Below are positions 37,677 through 45,762 of a stretch of DNA of 47,901 nucleotides, in pieces. The notes beneath the pieces are model-generated. The model was not told where the DNA came from. It did not search any database and was given only the letters and a program-made list of their open reading frames with translations. Made by a program: the position numbers and the translations under genes. The DNA comes from an uncultured Oscillospiraceae bacterium (GTDB lineage: Bacteria > Bacillota > Clostridia > Oscillospirales > Oscillospiraceae): contig CAJTOM010000010.1 in NCBI GenBank assembly GCA_910577915.1, positions 1 to 47,901 of the forward strand, read 5' to 3'. The number at the start of each line of letters is the position of its first letter. The first letter of the stretch is position 1.

Positions 37677-37862
37677 ATGAAAGACGTCATCATCGCGGTC
37701 GCGGCCCTGGCCGCCATCATCCTGGCCCGGATCATCATCTCCTTCGCCTGGTCTCCCCACGCGGGAGAGGTTTTCTGCCGGTTTGCCGTCCCGGCGCTGT
37801 TCTTCTGCTGCATCGTCAGGCTTGCCGGCAGCCGGAAGCGCCGGACAAAGCAGGAGGGCTGA
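37677..37862 (+). CDS. 61-residue membrane protein, copy 2
   Basis: This protein differs from copy 1 at three residues (MKDVIIAV versus MKDIIIAA, and CIVRLAG versus CVVRLAG). Ribosome binding site and spacing are the same. Conservation of the open frame in both copies, with mostly conservative changes, argues that the peptide is made and needed. The terminator at 37882 follows. Function is unknown. Confidence 0.75.
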   Translation: MKDVIIAVAALAAIILARIIISFAWSPHAGEVFCRFAVPALFFCCIVRLAGSRKRRTKQEG

Positions 37863-37881
37863 CGATTTATACAATTTTCTT

Positions 37882-37920
37882 GCCGGAGTTGCATCAGACG
37901 GTGCGACTCCGGCCTTTTTT
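37882..37920 (+). terminator. Terminator of tandem small-protein genes
   Basis: GCCGGAGT and ACTCCGGC, with inner GCA/TGC pairs, form the stem, followed by CTTTTTT. Confidence 0.85.
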
Positions 37921-37998
37921 CGCCCTCTATATGAGCCTGCCCTCCGCCGCTGGTCCTCCGGCGGAGAGGGGCGCATACAATGAAAAGGAGGGAAGAAA

Positions 37999-38229
37999 GT
38001 GAGCGAACCCATGAACGACACCATGCTCAAGAGGCTGAGCAACCTGCTCAGCGTCAAGTCCCTGGTCACCCTGGCGCTGACGGCGGTTTTCGCCTGGATG
38101 GCCTGCACCGGCGAGATCTCCAAGGATTTTATGACCATCTACGCGGTGATTATCGCCTTTTACTTCGGCACCCAGAGCAGCCGGAGCCAGGGCGCGGACC
38201 AGGGGGAGGGAGGCAGCAATGCTCAATAG
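37999..38229 (+). CDS. Holin-like small membrane protein
   Basis: This 76-residue protein starts with GTG after AAGGAGGGAAGAAA. It has a helix at about 22-40 (LVTLALTAVFAWMACTG), a second helix (FMTIYAVIIAFYFGTQ) and a hydrophilic tail, a common layout for phage holins of Firmicutes. It overlaps the M15 peptidase gene by 11 nt, the usual order of a holin-endolysin lysis cassette. No capsid, tail or integrase gene is nearby. Confidence 0.72.
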   Translation: MSEPMNDTMLKRLSNLLSVKSLVTLALTAVFAWMACTGEISKDFMTIYAVIIAFYFGTQSSRSQGADQGEGGSNAQ

Positions 38230-38920
38230 CAGAGACGTCAATCTGCTCCGCCCGGACGTGGCGGCCAACTGCCGCGTCTGGCAGGCCCGGTGCCGGGCCG
38301 CGGGGCTGAATGTGCTGATCACCAACACCGTGCGGGACCGGGAGTATCAGGAGTACCTGTACCAGCAGGGGCGCACCCGGCCCGGCGGCATCGTCACCAA
38401 CGGCCGCGTGCCCACCTTCCACAGCGACCGGGCCGGCCTGGCCTGGGACTTCTGCAAGAACGTGAAGGGAAGCGAGTACAGCGACCCGGACTTTTTCCGC
38501 CGGGCGGCGGCGCTCGCCAAGGAGATGGGCTTCACCTGGGGCGGGGACTGGAAGAGCTTTCCGGACAGCCCCCATATCCAGTGGGACGGCCGCGGACAGT
38601 GGACCAGCAGTATGATCCTGGCGGGGAAGCTTCCCCCGGAGATGCCGCTGTACCGCGAGGAAACGGATGAACAGGAGGATGAGGAGATGGATGCAGCCAC
38701 ATTTAAAAAGCTCTGGCAGGAGATGCGCCGGGAGCTCCAGGACAACGACAGCAGCGCCTACAGCCAGGAGGCCCGCGCCTGGGCGGTGGAGGGCGGCCTG
38801 GTGAGCGGCGCGGGGGACGGCAAGGACGGCGAACCCAACTATATGTGGGAGGACGTGCTCACCAGGGAGCAGCTGGTGACCGTGCTGTACCGCTTCGCCA
38901 AAAAGGCCGGCCTGGCCTGA
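38219..38920 (+). CDS. M15-type peptidoglycan peptidase with SLH-like tail
   Basis: This 233-residue protein has the M15 (VanY/endolysin) metallopeptidase fold in residues about 1-135: zinc ligands His68 and Asp77 in TFHSDRAGLAWDF, and His119 in DSPHIQW. It would cleave peptidoglycan stem peptides. After an acidic linker, residues about 180-233 resemble one SLH repeat (ARAWAVEGGLVSGAGDG, then LTREQLVTVLYRF). It has no signal peptide, as in holin-dependent endolysins, and its gene overlaps the holin-like gene. Stranded prophage remnant or domesticated secretion aid are both possible. Confidence 0.85.
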   Translation: MLNSRDVNLLRPDVAANCRVWQARCRAAGLNVLITNTVRDREYQEYLYQQGRTRPGGIVTNGRVPTFHSDRAGLAWDFCKNVKGSEYSDPDFFRRAAALAKEMGFTWGGDWKSFPDSPHIQWDGRGQWTSSMILAGKLPPEMPLYREETDEQEDEEMDAATFKKLWQEMRRELQDNDSSAYSQEARAWAVEGGLVSGAGDGKDGEPNYMWEDVLTREQLVTVLYRFAKKAGLA

Positions 38921-38933
38921 CGGCCCGCCCCAC

Positions 38934-38962
38934 TTGCAAACCGCCTCTGACGGTGGTATAAT
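38934..38962 (+). promoter_or_regulatory. Promoter of nrdG
   Basis: TTGCAA and a consensus TATAAT are spaced by 17 nt, with GGTGG before the -10. It lies directly after the M15 peptidase stop. Confidence 0.7.
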
Positions 38963-39044
38963 CAGGCCATCTTACAACACGCCCCTCCGCCCCCGGCGCG
39001 CGCTCTGCCGCCGGGGGCGCGGGCGGCGGACCGGGAGGGCGGAT

Positions 39045-39536
39045 ATGAGAATTTACGGACTGGTACAGGACTCCATTGTGGACGGCCCTGGCTTTCGCTT
39101 CAGCTGCTTTGTCCAGGGCTGCCCCCACCGCTGTCCCGGCTGTCACAACCCCGACAGCCACGACCCCGGCGGCGGCCGGGAGATGGCGGTGGAGGAGGTG
39201 GCCGCCCAGCTGCTGGGCAACCCCATGACCGACGGGCTGACCCTCTCCGGGGGGGAGCCCTTCGCCCAGGCGGAGGACTGCCTGGCCCTGGCCCGGGCCG
39301 CCCACGCCCACGGGCTGAACGTGTGGAGCTACTCCGGCTGGACCTTCGAGCACCTCCGGGACCGGGGGAGCGAGGCCCAGCGGGCTCTGCTGGCGGAGCT
39401 GGACGTGCTGGTGGACGGCCCCTTCCTGCTGGAGGAGCGCACCCTGGCCCTGCCCTGGCGGGGCAGCCGGAACCAGCGGGTGATCGACGTGCCCGCCTCC
39501 CTGGCCGCCGGGGCGGCGGTGCTGCGGCCGGACTGA
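39045..39536 (+). CDS. nrdG: Anaerobic ribonucleotide reductase activating protein
   Basis: This 163-residue protein has the radical-SAM cluster motif in the short NrdG form, CPHRCPGC, after DSIVDGPGFRFSCFVQG. The SAM-binding GGEP motif occurs as LSGGEPFAQ, and the C-terminal Arg-rich GSRNQRVIDVPAS is typical. It makes the glycyl radical on NrdD under anaerobic conditions. No nrdD lies in this window. Start chosen at the family N-terminus, with GGGAGGG before it. Confidence 0.92.
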   Translation: MRIYGLVQDSIVDGPGFRFSCFVQGCPHRCPGCHNPDSHDPGGGREMAVEEVAAQLLGNPMTDGLTLSGGEPFAQAEDCLALARAAHAHGLNVWSYSGWTFEHLRDRGSEAQRALLAELDVLVDGPFLLEERTLALPWRGSRNQRVIDVPASLAAGAAVLRPD

Positions 39537-39836
39537 GAGGAGAAGAAGAATTTAGACTTTTGTAACAATTGGTGCTGGTTTTCTTAATACCTTTTCTGTA
39601 TCGTTAAATCTGCAAGAGACAATAACTTCTTTTCATCCAATCTTCCAAACCACAGCAGGGCGGCGAGCCGATTCGCCGCCCTGCTGTGGTTTGGGCTCCC
39701 ATTCACAAAGCGTTTCCCGTTTGTTTAAAATCTTTGCAAAAATTCTTCATATTCTGGACACAAATCCCCTGTATGCTGGCACCATCGACAGCGGGACACC
39801 GCAAAAAACAAAAAATTTAGTGGGGAGGCACTTCTC
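39537..39836. other. A/T-rich intergenic stretch with perfect 22-bp inverted repeat
   Basis: No gene is supported here. The arms at 39645-39666 and 39673-39694 are exact reverse complements (core ACAGCAGGGCGGCGA) around the loop GCCGAT, without a T-run after. The rest is unusually A/T-rich for this genome and should hold the htrA promoter, but no clear -35/-10 pair is seen. Confidence 0.6.
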
Positions 39837-41201
39837 ATGTATCAGAACGACGATAAAAGCAGCTACGAATATCACTACAGCTACCGCTCCGACAGCGAGG
39901 GCTTCCGGCCCGACCAGACCCCCGCGCCGATGGAGCTCCAGAAGCCGAAGCGCGGCCGGGCCAAGCGGGTGGCGGCCGGCATCCTGTGCGGGGTGCTGCT
40001 GGTCGGCGGCTCCGTGGGGGCCGGCTGGCTGCTCAAGGACCGGCTGGACGGCCGGGGGGAGAGCCAGATGATGCGCAGCGACCGCCCCCTCACCGAGGTG
40101 GAGACCGTCAGCGTCACCGGCAATGAGAGGCTGAGCTTCTCCCAGATCTACAACGCCAACGTGGACAGCTGCGTGAGTATCAACACCTCCGCCCTGGCGG
40201 GCTACAACTTCTTTGGCCAGCCGGTCCAGACCGCCAGCGCCGGCAGCGGCTTCATCCTCACCGCCGACGGCTATATCGCCACCAACTGCCACGTGGTGAA
40301 CGGGGCCACCGACGTACAGGTCACCCTCAACGACGGCACCACCTACGCCGCCCAGGTGGTGGGCAGCGACGCGGATTACGACATCGCCGTGCTGAAGGTG
40401 GATCCCGGCGAGACCAAGCTCCAGCCCGTGGTCCTGGGCACCTCCCAGAACCTGACGGTGGGGGAGGACGTGTCCACCATCGGCAACCCCCTGGGGGAGC
40501 TGACCTTCTCCATGAGCCGCGGCATCGTCTCCTGCCTGGACCGTGAGATCAACCTGGACGGCACCCCCTTCAACATGATCCAGGTGGACACCGCCATCAA
40601 CCCCGGCAACTCCGGCGGCCCCCTCTTCAACAGCTACGGCGAGGTGGTGGGCATCGTCACCGCCAAGACCTCCTCCACCGGCAACGGCACCGCCGCCGAG
40701 GGACTGGGCTTCGCCATCCCCATTGACGACGTGCTGAACATGCTCAAGGACATCATGGAGAACGGCCAGGTCACCAGCCACGCCTACATGGGCGTCACCG
40801 TGGCCAGCGCCTCCAAGTTCCCCCAGACCGGGGTGCGCAGCGGGGCCTATGTGGCGGAGGTGGTGGAAGGCAGTCCCGCCGACCAGGCGGGCCTCCAGGC
40901 CGGGGACGTGATCACCATGATCGGCACCTCCACCATCACCTCCCAGTCCGATGTCACCTCTGCCGTGGGGAGCAAGACCTACAAGGCCGGCGACACCGCC
41001 ACCGTCACCTACGTCCGCGACGGACAGGTCTGCACCACCGAGCTGACCTTCGGCTCCACCCTCGACAAGCCCCAGGAGCCCAAGCCCCAGTCCGCCGTCA
41101 CCAACCCCGGACAGCAGGGGGGCGAGGACTACGGCGACATGGAGGATTTCTTCAACCAGTTCTTCGGCGGCTCCGGCTACGGCCGGCGGAATGCCGCTTG
41201 A
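39837..41201 (+). CDS. HtrA/DegP-type membrane-anchored serine protease
   Basis: This 454-residue protein has a cytoplasmic N-terminus of about 40 residues, one membrane helix (about 45-65), and a trypsin-like domain with triad His152 (ATNCHVVNGA), Asp182 (DADYDIAVLKV) and Ser259 (NPGNSGGPLFN). One PDZ domain lies at about 310-410. Family members degrade misfolded or surplus proteins at the outer face of the membrane and are often stress-induced. The residue before the catalytic His is Cys instead of the usual Asn. GGGGAGG precedes the ATG. Single gene, closed by strong terminators. Confidence 0.94.
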   Translation: MYQNDDKSSYEYHYSYRSDSEGFRPDQTPAPMELQKPKRGRAKRVAAGILCGVLLVGGSVGAGWLLKDRLDGRGESQMMRSDRPLTEVETVSVTGNERLSFSQIYNANVDSCVSINTSALAGYNFFGQPVQTASAGSGFILTADGYIATNCHVVNGATDVQVTLNDGTTYAAQVVGSDADYDIAVLKVDPGETKLQPVVLGTSQNLTVGEDVSTIGNPLGELTFSMSRGIVSCLDREINLDGTPFNMIQVDTAINPGNSGGPLFNSYGEVVGIVTAKTSSTGNGTAAEGLGFAIPIDDVLNMLKDIMENGQVTSHAYMGVTVASASKFPQTGVRSGAYVAEVVEGSPADQAGLQAGDVITMIGTSTITSQSDVTSAVGSKTYKAGDTATVTYVRDGQVCTTELTFGSTLDKPQEPKPQSAVTNPGQQGGEDYGDMEDFFNQFFGGSGYGRRNAA

Positions 41202-41298
41202 CATAGATGCCCCTGTCAGGCGAGCCTGACGCATTCACAAACCACTTTCTCTTTCTTCTCTCTTTCTTCTTTGTTTGAACGCCGCGTTGGCGGCAGCA

Positions 41299-41330
41299 GG
41301 ACGGCGGGCCTTGCGCCCGCCGTCCCTTTT
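41299..41330 (+). terminator. Terminator of htrA
   Basis: GGACGGCGGGC and GCCCGCCGTCC form an 11-bp stem with a 5-nt loop, followed by CTTTTT. Confidence 0.85.
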
Positions 41331-41337
41331 TGCAAAA

Positions 41338-41370
41338 ATGAAAACCACCGGCAAACCCGGTGGTTTTCAT
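41338..41370. terminator. Bidirectional terminator before oadA
   Basis: ATGAAAACCACCGG and CCGGTGGTTTTCAT form a perfect 14-bp stem with loop CAAAC. On the minus strand it lies just after the decarboxylase operon. Confidence 0.7.
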
Positions 41371-41434
41371 CATGCAAAAAATTCCCCGCCCGCCGGAGGG
41401 GCGGACGGGGGAAGAAGAAAATGAGGGGATGGGA

Positions 41435-42892
41435 TCAGACGCTCCGATCCTCCACGTACAGTTCCCGCACCGCGTTGGGATCCGCAGCCGGCTTGGCGGC
41501 GGCAGGGGCGGCGGGCTCGTCGTGGGGGCCGTCCCGCCAGGCAAGGAACTTGGGGGCCACCTGGGGGAAGAGGGCCAGGCTCAGCACGTCCTCCTCGCTC
41601 TTGGCCAGGTCCTTGAACTCGGCCTTGTACTTCTCCAGCTCGGGCTGGAGCTGATCGGCGGGGCGGCAGGTGATGACCTCCTCGGGCTTGATGCCCGCCT
41701 TGGCCCGGACGGCCTCGTTGACCTTGCCGGGCAGAGCGCCGTACTCGCCCTTCAGAACGGCGCGGGACTCCTTGGTGAAGGTCTTGTAGCGCTCGCCCAT
41801 GATGATGTTCATCACGGCCTGGGTGCCCACGATCTGGCTGGAGGGGGTGACCAGGGGCGGGAAGCCGTAGTCCTCCCGCACGCGGGGGATCTCCGCCAGC
41901 ACGTCGTAGTACTTATCCTCCTTGCCGGCCTGCTTGAGCTGGCTGATGAGGTTGGAGAGCATGCCGCCGGGCACCTGGTAGAGCAGGGTATTGGTGTCCA
42001 CGTTGAGCACCTTGGGGTCCAGGGAGCCGGTGTCCTTGAGCCGCTGGGCCACCTTCCGGAAGTGGACGGCGGCGTCGCTCATCTTGTTCAGATCCAGGCC
42101 CGTGTCGCGCACGGTGCCCTGGAGGGTGGCCACCAGGGACTCGGTGGCGGGCTGGGCGGTGCCGTTGGCCAGGGGGCTCAGGGCGGTGTCCACGATGTCC
42201 ACGCCGGCGTAGGCGGCCATGAGGTAGACCATGTCGCCGGTGCCGGTGGTGTTGTGGGTATGGAGATGGATGGGCATCTTCACGCTCTGCTTGAGCCGCT
42301 TGACCAGGCTGTAGCAGTCCATGGGCAGCAGGAGGTTGGCCATGTCCTTAATGCACAGGGTGTCGGCGCCCATCTGCTCGAGCTCCTTGGCCATCTTCAC
42401 GAAGTAGTCCTCGTTGTGGATGGGGGAGATGGTGTAGGAGAGGGTGGCCTCCACGATGCCGCCGTATTTCTTGGTGGATTTGATGGCCTGCTCCAGGTTG
42501 CGGATGTCGTTGAGGGCGTCAAAGATGCGGATGATGTCGATGCCGTTTTCGATGCTCTTGCGGCAGAAGGCGTCCACCACGTCGTCGGCGTAGTGCTTGT
42601 AGCCCAGGATGTTCTGGCCGCGGAAGAGCATCTGCAGCTTGGTGTTGGGCAGAGCCTTGCGCAGGGTGCGCAGCCGCTCCCAGGGGTCCTCGTTGAGGAA
42701 GCGCATGCACACGTCGAAGGTGGCGCCGCCCCAGCACTCCAGGGAGTAGTACCCCACGGAGTCCAAAATCTCGCAGGCGGGCAGCATGTCCTGGATGGTC
42801 ATGCGGGTGGCAGCCTGGGACTGGTGGGCGTCACGGAGGATGGTGTCCGTAATCAGAAGGGGCTTTTTAGACAGAAATTCCATTGTTTCCAT
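41435..42892 (-). CDS. oadA: Oxaloacetate decarboxylase alpha (carboxyltransferase) subunit
   Basis: This 485-residue protein matches the carboxyltransferase shared by oxaloacetate decarboxylase and pyruvate carboxylase B: TDTILRDAHQSQAATRM near the start, GGATFDVCMRFLNEDPW, FRGQNILGYKHYADD, and the metal ligand motif HLHTHNTTG. It moves CO2 from oxaloacetate to biotin. It lacks the C-terminal biotinyl domain often fused here; that domain is a separate gene (44111-44452) in the same operon. It is the last gene, 17 nt after the beta subunit. Confidence 0.92.
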   Translation of the reverse strand: METMEFLSKKPLLITDTILRDAHQSQAATRMTIQDMLPACEILDSVGYYSLECWGGATFDVCMRFLNEDPWERLRTLRKALPNTKLQMLFRGQNILGYKHYADDVVDAFCRKSIENGIDIIRIFDALNDIRNLEQAIKSTKKYGGIVEATLSYTISPIHNEDYFVKMAKELEQMGADTLCIKDMANLLLPMDCYSLVKRLKQSVKMPIHLHTHNTTGTGDMVYLMAAYAGVDIVDTALSPLANGTAQPATESLVATLQGTVRDTGLDLNKMSDAAVHFRKVAQRLKDTGSLDPKVLNVDTNTLLYQVPGGMLSNLISQLKQAGKEDKYYDVLAEIPRVREDYGFPPLVTPSSQIVGTQAVMNIIMGERYKTFTKESRAVLKGEYGALPGKVNEAVRAKAGIKPEEVITCRPADQLQPELEKYKAEFKDLAKSEEDVLSLALFPQVAPKFLAWRDGPHDEPAAPAAAKPAADPNAVRELYVEDRSV

Positions 42893-42909
42893 GCAACATT
42901 ACTCCTTTA

Positions 42910-44085
42910 TCAGCCGAACAGGGCCATCAGCACACCGGCGGCGATGGCGGAGCCGATGACGCCGGCCACGTTGGGGCCCATGGCGTGCATCAGCAGGAAG
43001 TTGGCGGGATTGGCCTTCTGGCCCTCCACCTGGGAGACGCGGGCGGCCATGGGCACGGCGGAGACGCCGGCGGAGCCGATGAGGGGATTGATCTTCTCCT
43101 TCAGGAAGAGGTTCATAAGCTTGGCCAGCAGCACGCCGCCGGCGGTGCCGAAGCCGAAGGCCACCACGCCCATGCACATGATCTTGATGGTCTCCCAGGC
43201 CAGGAAGGTGCTGGCGGTGGCGGTGGCGCCCACGGAGATGCCCAGGAAGATGGTGACGATGTTCATCAGCTCGTTCTGGGCGGTCTTGTTCAGACGCTCC
43301 ACCACGCCGCTCTCCTTAAACAGGTTGCCCAGCATCAGGCAGGCGATCAGCGGGCCGGCGGAGGGCACCAGCAGGGCCACAAATACGGTGACGACGATGG
43401 GGAAGAGGATCTTCTCCCGCTTGGACACCTCACGCAGGGGGCGCATGACAATCTCCCGCTCCGCCTTGGTGGTCAGAGCCCGCATGATGGGGGGCTGGAT
43501 GACGGGCACCAGGGCCATGTAGCTGTAGGCCGCCACGGCGATGGGGCCCAGCAGCTCAGGGGCGAGACGGCTGGTCACAAAAATGGCCGTGGGGCCGTCC
43601 GCGCCGCCGATGATGCCGATGGAGGAGGCCTGCCGCTCGGTGAAGCCGAACAGGCGGCAGCCCACGAAGGTCATAAAGATGCCCACCTGGGCGGCCGCGC
43701 CCAGCAGCAGGGTCTTGGGGTTGGCGATCAGGGGACCGAAATCGGTGCCCGCGCCCACGCCCATGAAGATCAGACAGGGGTAGATGCCCAGCTTGACGCC
43801 CAGATACAGCACGTCCAGCAGGCCGATGGTGATGGATCCGTCGCCGAACATCTCCCAGTGGACGTGCCCGCCCTCAAAGAGGGCCTCGTGGAACATCTCC
43901 GCGCCGGGCAGGTTGGTGATGAGCATGCCGAAGGCGATGGGCAGCAGCAGCAGGGGCTCGAACTTCTTCACAATCGCCAGGTACAGCAGCGCGAAGGCGA
44001 TGATCATCATAATGACGACCTTCACGTCCCCCGTGGCAATCTGATAGAAGCCGGTCGCCTGAATAAAATTCATGATAGCTTCCAT
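42910..44085 (-). CDS. oadB: Na+-translocating decarboxylase beta subunit
   Basis: This 391-residue membrane protein has about nine helices and the family signatures: MFHEALFEGGHVHWEM, GVGAGTDFGPLIANPKTLLLGAAAQ (with the conserved Asp used in Na+ translocation), GIIGGADGPTAIF, and a C-terminal NFLLMHAMGPNVAGVIGSA. It decarboxylates carboxybiotin and pumps Na+ outward, conserving energy. The family also serves methylmalonyl-CoA and glutaconyl-CoA decarboxylases; the neighbouring alpha subunit points to oxaloacetate. Confidence 0.94.
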   Translation of the reverse strand: MEAIMNFIQATGFYQIATGDVKVVIMMIIAFALLYLAIVKKFEPLLLLPIAFGMLITNLPGAEMFHEALFEGGHVHWEMFGDGSITIGLLDVLYLGVKLGIYPCLIFMGVGAGTDFGPLIANPKTLLLGAAAQVGIFMTFVGCRLFGFTERQASSIGIIGGADGPTAIFVTSRLAPELLGPIAVAAYSYMALVPVIQPPIMRALTTKAEREIVMRPLREVSKREKILFPIVVTVFVALLVPSAGPLIACLMLGNLFKESGVVERLNKTAQNELMNIVTIFLGISVGATATASTFLAWETIKIMCMGVVAFGFGTAGGVLLAKLMNLFLKEKINPLIGSAGVSAVPMAARVSQVEGQKANPANFLLMHAMGPNVAGVIGSAIAAGVLMALFG

Positions 44086-44110
44086 GTAGTATTCCTCCCG
44101 AGAGCCGGCC

Positions 44111-44452
44111 TTAGCCGATCACGCACAGCAGCGCGCCGGAGTCCACAGCCGCGCCCTTGGTCACGCTGACGGAGGCGGCGGTGCCGTTGCAGGGGGCCAT
44201 GATCTCGTTCTCCATCTTCATGGCCTCCAGAATAAAGAGAATGTCGCCCTTCTTCACGGCGGCGCCGTTGGCGACGCGCACGTCCAGAATGGTACCGGGC
44301 ATGGGGGCGGTGACCTTCTCACCGCCGGCGGGAGCGGGGGCGGCAGGGGCAGGAGCCGCAGCGGGGGCGGCGGCCACAGGGGCGGCGCCGTCCATGACCT
44401 CGATGGCGACCTCATAGACGGTGCCGTTGACATTCACCTTGTACTTCTTCAT
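44111..44452 (-). CDS. Biotin carboxyl carrier subunit
   Basis: This 113-residue protein has an N-terminal strand region, an Ala/Pro hinge (about 24-43) and a C-terminal biotinyl domain with the biotin-accepting Lys79 in EAMKMENEI. It carries CO2 between the alpha and beta subunits. The hinge gives the swinging arm. It lies between the gamma and beta subunit genes with 19- and 25-nt gaps. Confidence 0.94.
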   Translation of the reverse strand: MKKYKVNVNGTVYEVAIEVMDGAAPVAAAPAAAPAPAAPAPAGGEKVTAPMPGTILDVRVANGAAVKKGDILFILEAMKMENEIMAPCNGTAASVSVTKGAAVDSGALLCVIG

Positions 44453-44471
44453 AGCTCTTTCCTCTCCTCAA

Positions 44472-44744
44472 TTAAAGTTTTTTAACGGACAGAATGCGGA
44501 TGGCGTTAAGATCGGCGCCCTCCTCCTCCGCAATGGCGGCGGAGATGGCGGCGATCATGGCCTGGCGGTTGGGAATCGCGTCGTTTCTCGCGGCGGGGAC
44601 GGGAACGGCGGCCGGCTGGGCGGCGTTCGTCCCTCCCATAGATCTGCAGATGGCGCTCATGGCGGTGCTCAGAACGATGATGCAGATCAGGCCGAAGAAG
44701 ACGGTCCCAACGCCCATCAGGACGACGAACAGCAACTCAGGCAT
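44472..44744 (-). CDS. oadG: OadG-type gamma subunit of decarboxylase
   Basis: This 90-residue protein has one N-terminal helix (LLFVVLMGVGTVFFGLICIIVL), then a linker and a short acidic tail (IAEEEGADLNAIRILSV). This is the layout of OadG, which anchors the complex to the membrane. AAGGAGGAA precedes the ATG at 44744, so a start 21 nt earlier is rejected. It is the first gene of the operon. Confidence 0.82.
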   Translation of the reverse strand: MPELLFVVLMGVGTVFFGLICIIVLSTAMSAICRSMGGTNAAQPAAVPVPAARNDAIPNRQAMIAAISAAIAEEEGADLNAIRILSVKKL

Positions 44745-44925
44745 CAGGGGGTTCCTCCTTCTCAACGGTGTGCGCGGGCCTGAACCCGCGCCGGTTTTCC
44801 GTGAGCCTCTTCCGCAGCGCCGGACATGCGGTGCGGAAAGGCCCGGGCCGGCCGGGGGCCGCCCCTCCCCTCCGCCCGGGCCCGGCGGGCCGCGGCGGGA
44901 TTCTCACGTGCGCGAAATTATTTTC

Positions 44926-44954
44926 ATTATAGCAAAGCCAACGGAGAAATTCAA
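44926..44954 (-). promoter_or_regulatory. Promoter of decarboxylase operon
   Basis: On the minus strand TTGAAT and a consensus TATAAT are spaced by 17 nt. It leaves a leader of about 175 nt (GC-rich, no gene seen) before oadG. The sfsA promoter stands divergently 55 nt away. Confidence 0.75.
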
Positions 44955-45008
44955 CTCTTTTTCCTGCACATTTCCGACAAGTTTTCGCCAGGATTTTGCG
45001 CCCCCTGT

Positions 45009-45037
45009 TTGAACCCCGACAAAAGGTGTGGTATACT
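45009..45037 (+). promoter_or_regulatory. Promoter of sfsA
   Basis: TTGAAC and TATACT are spaced by 17 nt, with TGTGG before the -10. Confidence 0.65.
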
Positions 45038-45078
45038 GGTGTCCAAATTGGGGCGACGCCCTGGAGGAGGAGACGCAG

Positions 45079-45762
45079 ATGCGCTATCAGCACGTGGTCC
45101 GGGGGACCTTTCTGGACCGGCCCAACCGCTTTATCGCCCATGTGGCGCTGAAGGGTGGGGTGGAGGTCTGCCATGTGAAAAATACGGGCCGGTGCCGGGA
45201 GCTGCTGACGCCGGGGGCGGCGGTATACCTGGCGCGGTCGGACAACCCGGCCCGGAAGACCCGCTACGACCTCGTCGCCGTGGAGAAGGGATCCCTGCTC
45301 ATCAACATGGACGCCCAGGCCCCCAACAGGGTCTTTGGGGAGTGGGCGGAGCACTTCCTCCCGGAGCCGGCGGTTGTCCGGCCCGAGTTCACCTGGGAGG
45401 ACTCCCGGTTCGACTTCCGCCTGGACACTCCGCAGGGGCCCTTCTTCGTGGAGGTAAAGGGGGTGACGCTGGAGGAGGACGGGGAGGCCCGCTTCCCCGA
45501 CGCGCCCACGGAGCGTGGGATCAAGCACCTGCGGGGGCTCCGGCGGGCGGTGGAGCAGGGGTGCCGGGCGGCGGTGTTTTTCGTGGTGCAGATGAAGGGG
45601 CCGGTCCGCTTCCGCCCCAACGACGCGGCCCACCCCGCCTTCGGCGCGGCCCTGCGGGAGGCGGCCGCAGCCGGCGTGGGCGTCTTCGCCCGGGACTGCC
45701 TGGTGACCCCGGAGAGCCTGACGCTGGACGCGCCGGTGCCCGTGGTCCTGGAGGGGCCCTGA
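45079..45762 (+). CDS. sfsA: SfsA family protein (sugar fermentation stimulation)
   Basis: This 227-residue protein matches SfsA: FLDRPNRFIAHVAL, HVKNTGRCRELLTPGAAVYL, then FFVEVKGVTLEEDGEARFPDAPTERG with the nuclease-type E-V-K core, and AAVFFVVQMKGP. SfsA proteins bind DNA and have a restriction-endonuclease-like fold; their cellular role is poorly defined. The ATG at 45079 follows GGAGGAG. Single-gene unit. Confidence 0.94.
   Translation: MRYQHVVRGTFLDRPNRFIAHVALKGGVEVCHVKNTGRCRELLTPGAAVYLARSDNPARKTRYDLVAVEKGSLLINMDAQAPNRVFGEWAEHFLPEPAVVRPEFTWEDSRFDFRLDTPQGPFFVEVKGVTLEEDGEARFPDAPTERGIKHLRGLRRAVEQGCRAAVFFVVQMKGPVRFRPNDAAHPAFGAALREAAAAGVGVFARDCLVTPESLTLDAPVPVVLEGP

Larger units (their letters stand above)
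37415..37862 (+). repeat. Tandem duplication of 200-bp gene unit
   Basis: The segments 37415-37614 and 37663-37862 are nearly identical, offset by 248 nt, and include ribosome binding site, start and stop. The 48 nt between them are unrelated to the repeated unit. Confidence 0.85.

Noticed and set aside
37429..37862. Possible CRISPR-like repeat
   Set aside because: There are only two long copies with open frames and ribosome binding sites; it is a gene duplication, not an array.
37999..38920. Complete prophage
   Set aside because: No integrase, terminase, capsid or tail gene lies on either side.
44111..44744. Methylmalonyl-CoA decarboxylase instead of oxaloacetate decarboxylase
   Set aside because: The alpha subunit in the operon is the pyruvate carboxylase B/OadA type carboxyltransferase, not an acyl-CoA carboxyltransferase.
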